Source of the DNA: JAFDVN01 sp964472275
GTDB lineage: Bacteria > Acidobacteriota > Holophagae > Holophagales > Holophagaceae
Length of the DNA: 14,603 nt
Reading direction: 5' to 3'
Assembly: GCA_964472275.1 (NCBI GenBank)
Contig: CAYYJN010000054.1
Location: 1-14,603 of the forward strand
Shown here: positions 1 through 6,518 of the stretch, piece by piece
Layout: each line of letters starts with the position of its first letter
How positions within the stretch are numbered: the stretch's first letter is position 1
Made by a program: the position numbers and the translations under genes
The notes under the pieces: generated by a model
The model's database searches: none
Told to the model about the DNA's origin: nothing
The model's input: the letters and a program-made list of their open reading frames with translations, nothing else

Positions 1-41
1 GGACCGCCTCTACCATCCGATCTTCATTGCCTGGAGGAACC

Positions 42-617
42 ATGCGCCGCATTCTCGCCGCCCTGCTCATCGCCGCGTCCCTGCCCGCCTTCGCCCCGCT
101 CCGGGCCGCGGACAAGGCCTTCACCCCGGACACCATCCACTCCCGCATCGGCTTCACCGCCAAGACGCTCTTCAAGGTGGATGGCACCTTCACCAAATAC
201 CAGACCGAGATCAGCGGAGATCCGGACAGTCTTGAGAACGCGAAGGTGAAGTTCGTCATCGAAACCGCGTCCATCAACACGGAGAACGGAACCCGCGACA
301 ACCACCTCAAGAGCGCCGACTTCTTCGACGCCGCCAAGTACCCGGCGATCACCTTCACCTCCAAGCACATCTGGAAGCAGGATGGCCACCTCATGGTGGG
401 CGGGACGCTGGACATGCACGGCGTGAAGAAGGACCTCGTCATCCCCTTCGACATGACCTTCGGCCAGAACGGCGCGGGCAACGACACCTGGAGCTACGAA
501 GGCGAGCTCAAGATCAACCGCGACGATTGGGGCGTCGGCGGCGCGGACATCGTCGCGAAGATCGGCCTCAAGAAGGAAGTTGCGCTCGATATCCAGCTCG
601 TGGGGTTCTGGCACTGA
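42..617 (+). CDS. YceI-family periplasmic lipid-binding-like protein
   Basis: This 191-residue protein has the whole YceI-like layout. YceI proteins form a lipocalin-like beta barrel that binds a polyisoprenoid or other amphiphile in the periplasm; the ligand here is unknown. An N-terminal signal peptide (about residues 1-23, basic start MRR, hydrophobic core, then LRA-A) is followed by the family hallmarks: the DTIHSRIGFTAKTL opening, the ENAKVKFVIETASINTENGTRDNHLKSADFFDAAKYP segment typical of YceI (residues about 66-102), the DMHGVKK strand and a C-terminal LKINRDDWGVGG stretch. I chose the ATG at 42 rather than the in-frame TTG at 27 because GGAGGA at 33-38 is ideally spaced for 42. The gene converges on lolD and ends beside a heptad-repeat hairpin that could act as a shared terminator. 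Family assignment is secure; physiological role is not. Confidence 0.93.
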   Translation: MRRILAALLIAASLPAFAPLRAADKAFTPDTIHSRIGFTAKTLFKVDGTFTKYQTEISGDPDSLENAKVKFVIETASINTENGTRDNHLKSADFFDAAKYPAITFTSKHIWKQDGHLMVGGTLDMHGVKKDLVIPFDMTFGQNGAGNDTWSYEGELKINRDDWGVGGADIVAKIGLKKEVALDIQLVGFWH

Positions 618-627
618 GATCGAGCCA

Positions 628-710
628 CGGACCTCGGACCTCGGACCTCGGACCTCGGGCCTCGGGTAGAGCTTAGGCCCGGGGCCTGAGGCCTGAGGCC
701 TGAGGTCCCA
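628..710. repeat. Heptad-repeat inverted element A (yceI/lolD convergent spacer)
   Basis: Left arm 628-669 is five tandem 7-mers (CGGACCT x4, CGGGCCT, then a degenerate CGGGTAG). Right arm 683-710 is GGCCTGA x3 followed by GGTCCCA. The arms are largely complementary to each other (GGACCTC...GGGCCTCGGG facing CCCGGGGCCTGAGG...GAGGTCC) around a short loop near 670-678, so the DNA or RNA can fold into a long stem with a few mismatches. It lies at a convergent gene junction, where it could serve as a two-way terminator, although no T-run follows either arm. The right arm is also coding: it specifies the last residues of LolD. Confidence 0.85.
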
Positions 711-1353
711 AATCCACGATCCTGCCGCACCGTTTGGCCAACTCCGGGTTGTGGGTGACGAGCAGCGTCGTCGGCTTGAGCTCGGCGTGGAGGCGCAGCA
801 GGAAACCGAAGACTTCTTCCGCCGTCTGCGGATCGAGGTTGCCCGTGGGTTCATCGAGCAGCCACAACGCGGGCTTGCGCACGAGGGCGCGGGCGAGGCC
901 GCCCCTCGCCGCCTGACCGCCGCTGAGCTGGTTGGGGTGGCGCGCGGCGAGGTCGCTGAGGCCCACGACTTCGAGCAGGTCGCGCACCCACGCGCGCTGC
1001 GCCGCGTCCGGCCCGCCATCCAACATGAGCGGCAGGGTGAGGTTCTCCTCCAGCGTGAATTCAGGAAGCAGGTGCGGCTGCTGGAAGGCGAGGCCGATGT
1101 TCGCGCGGCGGTGGAGCGCCATGGCTGTGCGATCGGCGGGGTGGATCGCCGCGCCGCCCACGCGGATCTCACCGCCCTCCCAATGGTCCAATCCCGCGAT
1201 GCAGTTGAGCAGCGTCGTCTTGCCCACGCCGCTCGCGCCCATCACCGCGCACAATTCGCCCGCCGCCACTTCGAGCGAGAAGCCGTCGAAGACCGGATGC
1301 TCCGAGCCCGCATAGGTCTTGCGCAGATCGCGGATGGAAAGGGGCAAACTCAT
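673..1353 (-). CDS. lolD: Lipoprotein-export ABC transporter ATPase, LolD type
   Basis: This 226-residue ABC ATPase would power release of lipoproteins from the inner membrane to LolA, working with a LolC/LolE permease. Visible motifs are Walker A GASGVGKT (residues 39-46), Q-loop near QQP (91-93), signature LSGGQ (143-147), Walker B LWLLDEP (163-169), and the H-loop histidine H201. The MacB/LolD subfamily is indicated by the short single-domain form and the LPEFTLEENLTLPLML segment. The LolC/E-like permease at 2922-4142 on the same strand supports the Lol role, but two unrelated genes lie between. Two oddities: the residues after the signature read QAARGGLARAL where most relatives have QQQRVAIARAL, and the final dozen residues (GPQASGLRPRA) are encoded by heptad-repeat DNA, so the natural C-terminus has probably been extended or replaced. 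A general MacB-like exporter ATPase is the main alternative. Confidence 0.85.
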   Translation of the reverse strand: MSLPLSIRDLRKTYAGSEHPVFDGFSLEVAAGELCAVMGASGVGKTTLLNCIAGLDHWEGGEIRVGGAAIHPADRTAMALHRRANIGLAFQQPHLLPEFTLEENLTLPLMLDGGPDAAQRAWVRDLLEVVGLSDLAARHPNQLSGGQAARGGLARALVRKPALWLLDEPTGNLDPQTAEEVFGFLLRLHAELKPTTLLVTHNPELAKRCGRIVDLGPQASGLRPRA

Positions 1354-1367
1354 GGGCGCTCCGCGCG

Positions 1368-1464
1368 GCGTCGGGCATCAGGCGTCAGGCGTCGGGCCGC
1401 CCGATCCATGCGCGCTGTTGGATTCTGCTGCCCGAAGCCTGACGCCTGACGCCTGACGCCTGAT
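1368..1464. repeat. Heptad-repeat inverted element B (exonuclease/lolD spacer)
   Basis: Left arm 1368-1395 is four 7-mers of the form GCGTCRG/GCATCAG; right arm 1437-1464 is GCCTGAC x3 plus GCCTGAT. Read as a hairpin, about 23 bp of the arms pair with roughly two mismatches (GCATCAGGCGTCAGG against CCTGACGCCTGAT and onward to GGGC/GCCC), with a loop of about 35 nt at 1396-1430. It fills nearly all of the 112-bp spacer between the exonuclease stop and the lolD start, so lolD would need either its own promoter or read-through of this structure. Confidence 0.85.
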
Positions 1465-1465
1465 C

Positions 1466-2026
1466 TCATTTCGCGCGCTCCACGAGCTTCCAGTACAGAT
1501 GATGGGTGGCGAGCGCGTCGCCCAGCGCCGTGTGGCGCTTGTCGGACTCAGGCGCGATGCCGAAGAAGTCGAAGAGCGCGCCGCTGCTGAGGCGCAGGCC
1601 CTTGGGCAGCTTCCCGGCGTCCTGAAGGCCCGCGGCCAGGGCGTGGGTGTCAATGGTGCGGTGGTTGAAGCGCGGCTCCAGTTCGCGCCCTTGAGACCTG
1701 AAGAAGGCGCCGAGGAAGGCCTGGTCGAAGGCGATGTTGTGGCCCAGCAGCGTGATGGGCGCGCTCCCGAAGTGCGCCGCGCAGAAGGCGTCGAAGGCCT
1801 TGAGCGCTTCGGCGGGCGCCAGCGCCGCCGCGTGGTGCTTCACGAGGTCAATGCGATTCACCTTCATCCCGCCCGCGCTCACCCGGTAGGGCTCGTGCTT
1901 CACGAGGATCTCCACCGACGCGACGATCGCGCCCTCTTCGCTGGCCACGCAGCCGAGGGAGAGTAGGTCGTGGACCAGCGGATCGAGGCCGCCGGTCTCA
2001 GTGTCGAAAACGAGATAGCGGGTCAT
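1466..2026 (-). CDS. DnaQ-like DEDDh 3'-5' exonuclease
   Basis: This 186-residue protein is a single RNase T/DnaQ exonuclease domain, which removes nucleotides from 3' ends using two metal ions. The catalytic set is complete: Exo I FDTETGG (D8, E10), Exo II GHNIAFD (D101) and Exo III RHTALGDA (H165, D170), which makes it the DEDDh subclass. There is no second domain, so it could be a stand-alone proofreading-type nuclease, an oligoribonuclease-like or an RNase T-like enzyme; the sequence does not decide the substrate. I start at the ATG at 2026 because MTRYLVFDTETGG is the canonical beginning. That ATG overlaps the upstream gene's TGA (ATGA), implying translational coupling. Extending further upstream only translates the neighbour's repeat in another frame. 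Confidence 0.9.
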   Translation of the reverse strand: MTRYLVFDTETGGLDPLVHDLLSLGCVASEEGAIVASVEILVKHEPYRVSAGGMKVNRIDLVKHHAAALAPAEALKAFDAFCAAHFGSAPITLLGHNIAFDQAFLGAFFRSQGRELEPRFNHRTIDTHALAAGLQDAGKLPKGLRLSSGALFDFFGIAPESDKRHTALGDALATHHLYWKLVERAK

Positions 2027-2925
2027 GGCTTCTTCCGCTTGGTGCTGTTCACGGGGTAAATGCCACGCGAGGCATACCAAGCGAGGATGGCCTCCTTTGC
2101 ATCCTCCTTGAGGATCGCTTCGATTGGTTGAGAGTCTTCAGTTTCAGCAATTGGAAGACCGAGTCTTTCGTCTACAGGTGTGTATGGGACTTGATAAGAA
2201 TGATCGAATGTCGTCATAAATCCGTCAGTGTGTGCAACCCAATTCGAAGTTGTGATGGTTTGTGCAACCACTGGGCTCACGCTGGGGCGCTTCAAGGTGA
2301 ACGGCTGCCCGGATTGCATTAATGAGACAGTATCGTCGGCGGTTGCGAGAAACAATGTTCGATAGGTGGAAATCGTGTCTAGCCATTTCTCGGACTTTGC
2401 CTCCGCTGCCCAGAGCTGCTCGAGTTCTGCTGCTGAAGGCACGGGAATGGGGTGAGATGCTTGGCTTTTTTGAAGAGCCGACAAGGACGCAACCCGTGCA
2501 AGAGTGCCCTTTTGCTTGGTGCTGTTCACGGCATAGATCCCATGTGATGCATACCAAGAGAGAACCGCATCTTTGGCGTCTTCTATGAGGTAATTGCCAT
2601 CTACGACCGGTCTCCCGAACATTTCAGAGTCATTTCCTTCGAAGATTGGGATACCGAAATTCTCTTTGATCTTTTGTCCTCTGTTCTCTGAACGATAGAG
2701 GTGGACGGGCAGCCCCGTCTTTATGGCAGATACAGTTTTAGATGCTGCATCCAGGAAAAGTTGTTGAGCGCTATAGCTAGGACAATATTGAGCGAAAACG
2801 CGAGCGGCTTCTGAACCCCACATCTCCCTCAGGTCGGAATCGGATGGGGTTGGAACGGTTGCGGGCGTCTGGGCAGACACCCGCAACATGACTAGAGCGA
2901 AAAGAGCCGGAAGTTTTACCCTCAT
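2023..2925 (-). CDS. Secreted protein of unknown function with two tandem repeat domains
   Basis: I do not recognise this 300-residue protein. It starts with a signal peptide (MRVKLPALFALVMLRVSAQ) and then contains two diverged copies of one domain. Copy 1 (about residues 28-140) and copy 2 (about 152-300) share a PxPSxxxLxxxWxxEA opening, a YxxxxLFLxxAxxTVSxxxxGxP middle, and a near-identical end, EDAKDAVLSWYASHGIYAVNSTK versus EDAKEAILAWYASRGIYPVNSTK, 159 residues apart. The start is fixed by an ATGA overlap with the lolC/E stop at 2922, and its own stop overlaps the exonuclease start, so it sits in the operon without gaps. Base composition is visibly AT-richer than every neighbour (about half GC by eye) with many codons the neighbours avoid, suggesting recent acquisition. 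It lacks a lipobox cysteine and any evident transmembrane helix after the signal. Confidence 0.8.
   Translation of the reverse strand: MRVKLPALFALVMLRVSAQTPATVPTPSDSDLREMWGSEAARVFAQYCPSYSAQQLFLDAASKTVSAIKTGLPVHLYRSENRGQKIKENFGIPIFEGNDSEMFGRPVVDGNYLIEDAKDAVLSWYASHGIYAVNSTKQKGTLARVASLSALQKSQASHPIPVPSAAELEQLWAAEAKSEKWLDTISTYRTLFLATADDTVSLMQSGQPFTLKRPSVSPVVAQTITTSNWVAHTDGFMTTFDHSYQVPYTPVDERLGLPIAETEDSQPIEAILKEDAKEAILAWYASRGIYPVNSTKRKKP
2037..2531. repeat. Direct repeat pair within the two-domain gene (copies 2037-2054 and 2514-2531)
   Basis: An exact 18-bp direct repeat, GCTTGGTGCTGTTCACGG, occurs at 2037-2054 and 2514-2531, 477 bp apart, an in-frame distance of 159 codons. It encodes the end of each protein domain copy (VNSTK). 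Similarity continues at lower identity for several tens of bases beyond each copy, as expected from an internal gene duplication whose 3' part is still the most alike. Confidence 0.8.
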
Positions 2926-4142
2926 TCCGACCTCAACGCGTCCACCGGGTCCAGGTGCGCGGCGCGCTTCGCGGGGCGGCGGGCGGAGAACCAGGCCACG
3001 AGCAGGGGGAAGGCGGACGCGAGGAGCAGATCCGTCCAGCGGAGACGGAAAGGGACATAGGTGATGAAGTCGTAGACGGCGGCGGGGAGGTGGATCCATT
3101 TGAAGTGGTCCGCGAGTAGGCAAAGAGGCACGGATAGCGCGAGGCCGATGAGTGTGCCCACCGCGCCGATCCAGAGGCCCTGACGCACGAAGATGCGACT
3201 CACCTGATCGGGCGTCGCGCCGAAGGCGAGCATGACGCCGAGATCGCGGCGTTTCTCCGTCACGAGCAGCACGAGGCTCGCGACGATGTTGAAGGCGGCC
3301 ACAAGCACGATGAGCGCGAGGATCGCCGTGAAGATCCACTTCTCCACCGTGAGGGCGGCGAAGAGGGGCTTGTTCGTCTCGCGCAGGTCCGTCGCCACAA
3401 AGGCCGGGCCGAGCTTCGCCAGCACCGCCTGCTTCGTGGGGCCGATGGCGTCAAGGCCGGTGGTGCGCACCTCGATCATCTCCGCCTGGTCGGTTCGCGC
3501 GAGGCGCTCGGCGTCCTTGATATGGATGAAGGCCCAACCCCGGTCGAAGTCGGAGATGTGACTTTGGAAGAAGCCTGCGACCTTGTAAGCCGCGAGCTTG
3601 GGTTGTGCGCCGCCGAGGCCGAGGTCCAGGCGCAGGTAGGCGACGGTGATGGTGTCGCCCACGCGGATGTCCAATTTATCGGCCAGCTCCTTGCCGAGGA
3701 GGATCTGGCCTTCCTGGAGCTTCTCCACCGGGCTCGTCGCGCTATCGAAGATGCTGGAGGTGCTGTGGGCCGTCGCGGGGTCCACGGCCTTGATGAGCAC
3801 GGGCTCCGGCGGCGCGCCGCTGGCGGGGCTGCGGAGCAGGCCCTTGTCAATGCGGATGGGCGAGGCCGCGACGACGCCGGGCGTGGCGCGGATGTCCGCC
3901 AAGGTCTTGTCCGTGTCGGGGATGTCGCCGGCGAGATGCGCGACGGTGAAGTGGGCCGTGGCGCTGAAGAGGTTCTTCTGGATCTCTTCGCGGAAGCCGT
4001 TCATGAGCGCCATCGTGACGACCATGGCGAAGACGCCCAGGGCGATGCCGCCGGTGGCGAAGCGCACCATCACGCGCACGAAGGCGCCCTTGCGCTGGGC
4101 GCGGAGGTAGCGCTTGGCCACGAAGGCGTCGAACGAGCCCAT
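2922..4142 (-). CDS. Lipoprotein-releasing permease, LolC/LolE family
   Basis: This 406-residue permease is the membrane half of the Lol ABC transporter that extracts outer-membrane lipoproteins from the inner membrane. The family pattern is clear: cytoplasmic start SFDAFVAKRYLRAQRKGAFVRV, a first membrane helix (about 25-48) containing the GGIALGVFAMVVTMALMNGFREE segment, a large periplasmic domain (about 50-268), three more helices (about 269-296, 322-344, 372-387), the coupling segment EKRRDLGVMLAFGATPDQV, and a C-terminal DPVDALRSE. Length matches LolC/LolE; only one copy is visible, so it may work as a homodimer (LolF-like) or have a partner elsewhere. The start is the ATG at 4142, with GGGAG lying directly against it, an unusually tight Shine-Dalgarno spacing. 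Its TGA overlaps the next gene's ATG. lolD lies two genes downstream on the same strand. Confidence 0.9.
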   Translation of the reverse strand: MGSFDAFVAKRYLRAQRKGAFVRVMVRFATGGIALGVFAMVVTMALMNGFREEIQKNLFSATAHFTVAHLAGDIPDTDKTLADIRATPGVVAASPIRIDKGLLRSPASGAPPEPVLIKAVDPATAHSTSSIFDSATSPVEKLQEGQILLGKELADKLDIRVGDTITVAYLRLDLGLGGAQPKLAAYKVAGFFQSHISDFDRGWAFIHIKDAERLARTDQAEMIEVRTTGLDAIGPTKQAVLAKLGPAFVATDLRETNKPLFAALTVEKWIFTAILALIVLVAAFNIVASLVLLVTEKRRDLGVMLAFGATPDQVSRIFVRQGLWIGAVGTLIGLALSVPLCLLADHFKWIHLPAAVYDFITYVPFRLRWTDLLLASAFPLLVAWFSARRPAKRAAHLDPVDALRSE

Positions 4143-4187
4143 CTCCCAAGCCTAACGGAAGGAAGTGGCGGATGGCTCAGGCCCGCC

Positions 4188-4193
4188 TAAAAT
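4188..4193 (+). promoter_or_regulatory. Possible -10 element for hflX
   Basis: TAAAAT at 4188-4193 matches the bacterial -10 consensus at five of six positions and lies 35 bp before the hflX start in the 86-bp divergent spacer between lolC/E and hflX. No convincing -35 hexamer is present 17 bp upstream. This is a weak single-hexamer prediction in otherwise GC-rich DNA. Confidence 0.3.
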
Positions 4194-4228
4194 GGAGGCC
4201 GGAGTCCCTTCCCGCATGACCCTGCCGA

Positions 4229-5452
4229 ATGTCCGATAGCTCCAGTCCCCAGCTTCAGCGCTGTTGCCTCATCGCCCACCAGGGGCCATCGGACCGGGAA
4301 GAACCCATCGAGGAGCATCTCGCGGAACTGGCCGAACTGGCCCGCTCCCGGGGCTTCATCGTCGTCGCCCGCCACCGGCTCAAGCGCGCCACCATCGCGC
4401 CCCGGACCTACTACGGCTCGGGCCAGTTGGAGGCCGTGGCCGACGAGGCGGCGCGGCGAGGGGCCACCGTCCTCATCTGCGACGATGAGTTGAGCGGCAG
4501 CCAGGTGAACGCCATCGAGAAGCTGACGCGGCTGGCCTGCGTGGACCGCACGGGGCTCATCCTGAGCATCTTCGAGCAGCGGGCCCAGACTCGCGAGGCG
4601 CGGGCCCAGGTGGAGCTGGCGCGCTGCGAGTACGAGCTGCCCCGCCTCAAGGGCCAGTGGACCCACCTGGAGCGCCAGGGCGGCGGCGTGGGCCTGCGCG
4701 GCGGCCCGGGCGAGACGCAGATCGAGGTGGATCGCCGCATGATCCGCACGCGCATCAGCCAGCTCAAGAAGGAGCTGGCCCACCTCGAGCGCGTGCGCGA
4801 GACCCAGCGCCAGGGACGGCCCGGCCACCTGCCCCGCGTGGCGCTCGTCGGCTACACCAACGCGGGGAAGACTTCGCTGCTCAAGGCGCTCACCGGCGCG
4901 GGCGAGCCGCAAGACCTGCTCTTCGCGACGCTGGACACGACGACGCGCAAGGCCTGGCTGGGCGCGGATGTGAACGGGGAAGGCGAGCCCACGGGCGAGG
5001 TGAAGCACTGCCTCGTGGCGGACACGGTGGGCTTCATCCGCAAACTGCCCCACCAGCTCGTCGCGGCCTTCCGCTCCACGCTGGGCGAGGTGCGCACGGC
5101 GGACGCGCTGCTCATCGTCGCCGACGCGGCGGACCCGGACCTGGACGAGCGCCTGCGCATCGTCGCGAACACGCTGCGGGAGATCGGGTGCCTGGACGAC
5201 CATCACCTGCAGCCGCGCCTGCTCGTGCTGAATCAGGTGGACCGCCTCCACCGCCCGCAGCGCCTCGACCTCAAGCGCAAGTTCCCCCACGCCGCCCAGA
5301 GCGTGGCCATTGATGGCAAGGGCGTGGACGAGATCCGCGCCTGGATTCGCGAGTTGATCCCCGGCCCCGTGAAGGCGCGCGCGTTGGAGTGGTGGGAGCT
5401 GCCGGAGAAGACATCCCTTCAGCCTCCAGCCTCTAGCCTCCAGCCTATTTAA
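4229..5452 (+). CDS. hflX: HflX ribosome-associated GTPase
   Basis: This 407-residue protein is HflX, a GTPase that binds the 50S subunit and splits stalled ribosomes during stress. The HflX N-domain is present (YYGSGQLEAVADEA, then LICDDELSGSQVNAIEKL), followed by the linker VGLRGGPGETQIEVDRR (about 151-167), a coiled helical stretch, and the G domain: G1 GYTNAGKT (208-215), the FATLDTTTR switch I segment, G3 DTVGF (265-269), and a G4 position reading NQVD (335-338) where NKxD is usual; G5 is AIDGKG rather than SAxxGxG. No clear Shine-Dalgarno precedes the ATG, so the start is chosen from family length. The last dozen residues (LQPPASSLQPI) come from a 7-bp repeat array and are unlikely to be ancestral. 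The gene overlaps the convergent lipoprotein gene by 8 bp. Confidence 0.95.
   Translation: MSDSSSPQLQRCCLIAHQGPSDREEPIEEHLAELAELARSRGFIVVARHRLKRATIAPRTYYGSGQLEAVADEAARRGATVLICDDELSGSQVNAIEKLTRLACVDRTGLILSIFEQRAQTREARAQVELARCEYELPRLKGQWTHLERQGGGVGLRGGPGETQIEVDRRMIRTRISQLKKELAHLERVRETQRQGRPGHLPRVALVGYTNAGKTSLLKALTGAGEPQDLLFATLDTTTRKAWLGADVNGEGEPTGEVKHCLVADTVGFIRKLPHQLVAAFRSTLGEVRTADALLIVADAADPDLDERLRIVANTLREIGCLDDHHLQPRLLVLNQVDRLHRPQRLDLKRKFPHAAQSVAIDGKGVDEIRAWIRELIPGPVKARALEWWELPEKTSLQPPASSLQPI
5421..5448. repeat. Heptad-repeat array C (hflX 3' end)
   Basis: Four tandem 7-mers: AGCCTCC, AGCCTCT, AGCCTCC and AGCCTAT. No second, inverted arm of comparable length is visible downstream, unlike the other heptad elements, because the neighbouring lipoprotein coding sequence begins at once. 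The array supplies the hflX C-terminus on one strand and the lipoprotein stop codon (TAG, 5447-5445) on the other. Confidence 0.8.
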
Positions 5453-5951
5453 GGACCTGAACCTGGAGGCCCACCACGGCTTGGCCCGCGTTCATGGCGG
5501 GGATGATGACGCGCACGGGCGCTTCGAGCCCTTGGCTCTCCAGCGTCAGATCGAAAGGGTCGCCCGTGGCGAAACGGATGGTGGGCACGGACCAGCGCGC
5601 CACGGGCGCGTTGCTTTCCAGCGCCACGGTGACGGTGAAGCCCTCTTTGGATTTCACGGTCCAGGACCGCGTGGAGCCGGGTTCGGCGAGGTGCAGTTCG
5701 AGGTTCCACGCGCCGCGCCCCACGCGGGCGATGGCGTAGAGGCCGGGCAAGCGCAGCGCGGGCTTGGGCGGCTCCTTGGGACCGCCCGGGAAGCCGACGG
5801 GCAAGTGCCGGTCCACCGTGGGGATCGTCGGCAGAGTCGCGGCCTGGGCAGGAGGCGCGGGCGTCGTCGGTGCGACGGAAGCTGAAGGCTCCTGGCACGC
5901 GAGCAGGCTGAGAAGCGCCAAGGGCGCGAGGAGGCGCGTCATCCGAATCAT
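5445..5951 (-). CDS. Small lipoprotein of unknown function
   Basis: This 168-residue protein has a typical lipoprotein signal: MIRMTRLLAPLALLSLLAC with the lipobox LLAC and the lipidated cysteine at residue 19. A proline/alanine/threonine-rich linker follows (about residues 20-60), then a compact, probably beta-rich region with no motif I recognise (WNLELHLAEPGSTRSW... through VRVIIPAMNAGQAVVGLQVQVLK). The ATG at 5951 overlaps the TGA of the DUF4149-like gene (ATGA), so the two are likely translated together. It would be a substrate of the Lol system encoded nearby, but that would be true of any outer-membrane lipoprotein. The stop lies within a heptad repeat. The longer upstream extension of the frame has the composition of an antisense shadow and was not used. 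Confidence 0.8.
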   Translation of the reverse strand: MIRMTRLLAPLALLSLLACQEPSASVAPTTPAPPAQAATLPTIPTVDRHLPVGFPGGPKEPPKPALRLPGLYAIARVGRGAWNLELHLAEPGSTRSWTVKSKEGFTVTVALESNAPVARWSVPTIRFATGDPFDLTLESQGLEAPVRVIIPAMNAGQAVVGLQVQVLK

Positions 5952-6472
5952 GCCTTCGTCTCCTTCTCCACGGGCAGGCGGCTCAAGGTCAGGGCCAGCC
6001 CAGCCGCCAGGATCAACCGCAGGAAGAAGAGCTGGCGACTCGCGCCGTGGGCCTTGTCGTAGGCCGCGCGATCCGGATTCGTCGTCGGCAGGGTTTCCAC
6101 CGGCGCGTGCATCCGCGCACGGATCTCCTGGAGCTTGGGCGTGACGATGAAGGAGCTGGTGAGGCAGAGGCAGAGCGCTGCCAGGCAGGCCGCCGCCCAG
6201 AGGCGGATGGGGCCGAGCCCGGCTTCGTCGTCCACCCCCGCGAACCAACGCCCGGCGTAGACCAGCAGCAGCGCGGCGGTGAAGACGACCCACGCGGCGA
6301 GATCCAGGTTCGCCACCGCGTTGCCCGCCACCTGCCCCGCGAGATCGCGGCTCGGCACGATGCGGAAGAGCCCCGGCGCGGTGAGGACGCCGAAGCCCAG
6401 CCCCGCGCCCACCCAGGCCCAGAGCAGCGCGGAAGCGGCGGTGTCCAGTCGGCGGATGCGCGTCGTCGTCAT
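5948..6472 (-). CDS. DUF4149-like (TMEM205-like) membrane protein
   Basis: This 174-residue protein has about four transmembrane segments: roughly residues 12-35 (ALLWAWVGAGLGFGVLTAP), 57-75 (LAAWVVFTAALLLVYAG), 92-112 (WAAACLAALCLCLTSSFIV) and 147-165 near the C-terminus. The arrangement, with an early APGLF motif and the TPKLQEIRARM loop followed by a conserved HGASRQLFF helix start, resembles the DUF4149/TMEM205 family, whose function is not established. Its TGA overlaps the downstream lipoprotein ATG, which suggests the pair form a functional unit. The start codon sits inside an imperfect palindrome (ATGCTTT, 6-bp spacer, AAAGCAT at 6471-6490); no Shine-Dalgarno is evident. Family assignment is from pattern memory and is moderate. 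Confidence 0.75.
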   Translation of the reverse strand: MTTTRIRRLDTAASALLWAWVGAGLGFGVLTAPGLFRIVPSRDLAGQVAGNAVANLDLAAWVVFTAALLLVYAGRWFAGVDDEAGLGPIRLWAAACLAALCLCLTSSFIVTPKLQEIRARMHAPVETLPTTNPDRAAYDKAHGASRQLFFLRLILAAGLALTLSRLPVEKETKA

Positions 6473-6518
6473 GCTTTGAGTTTAAAGCATCCCCGCGGAG
6501 GGCCGCGAATCAATACAG

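Noticed and set aside
628..710. CRISPR array at the heptad repeats
   Set aside because: Repeat units are 7 bp with no spacers and no cas genes nearby.
24..1172. Minus-strand frame across yceI and lolD
   Set aside because: It crosses the heptad repeats and reads both genes out of frame; the true lolD frame ends at 673.
2926..3339. Upstream extension of the unknown two-domain protein into lolC/E
   Set aside because: The extension is an out-of-frame reading of the permease; the signal-peptide ATG at 2925 overlapping the lolC/E stop is the natural start.
4187..5290. Minus-strand frame opposite hflX
   Set aside because: HflX motifs are complete on the plus strand; the antisense translation has no recognisable domain.
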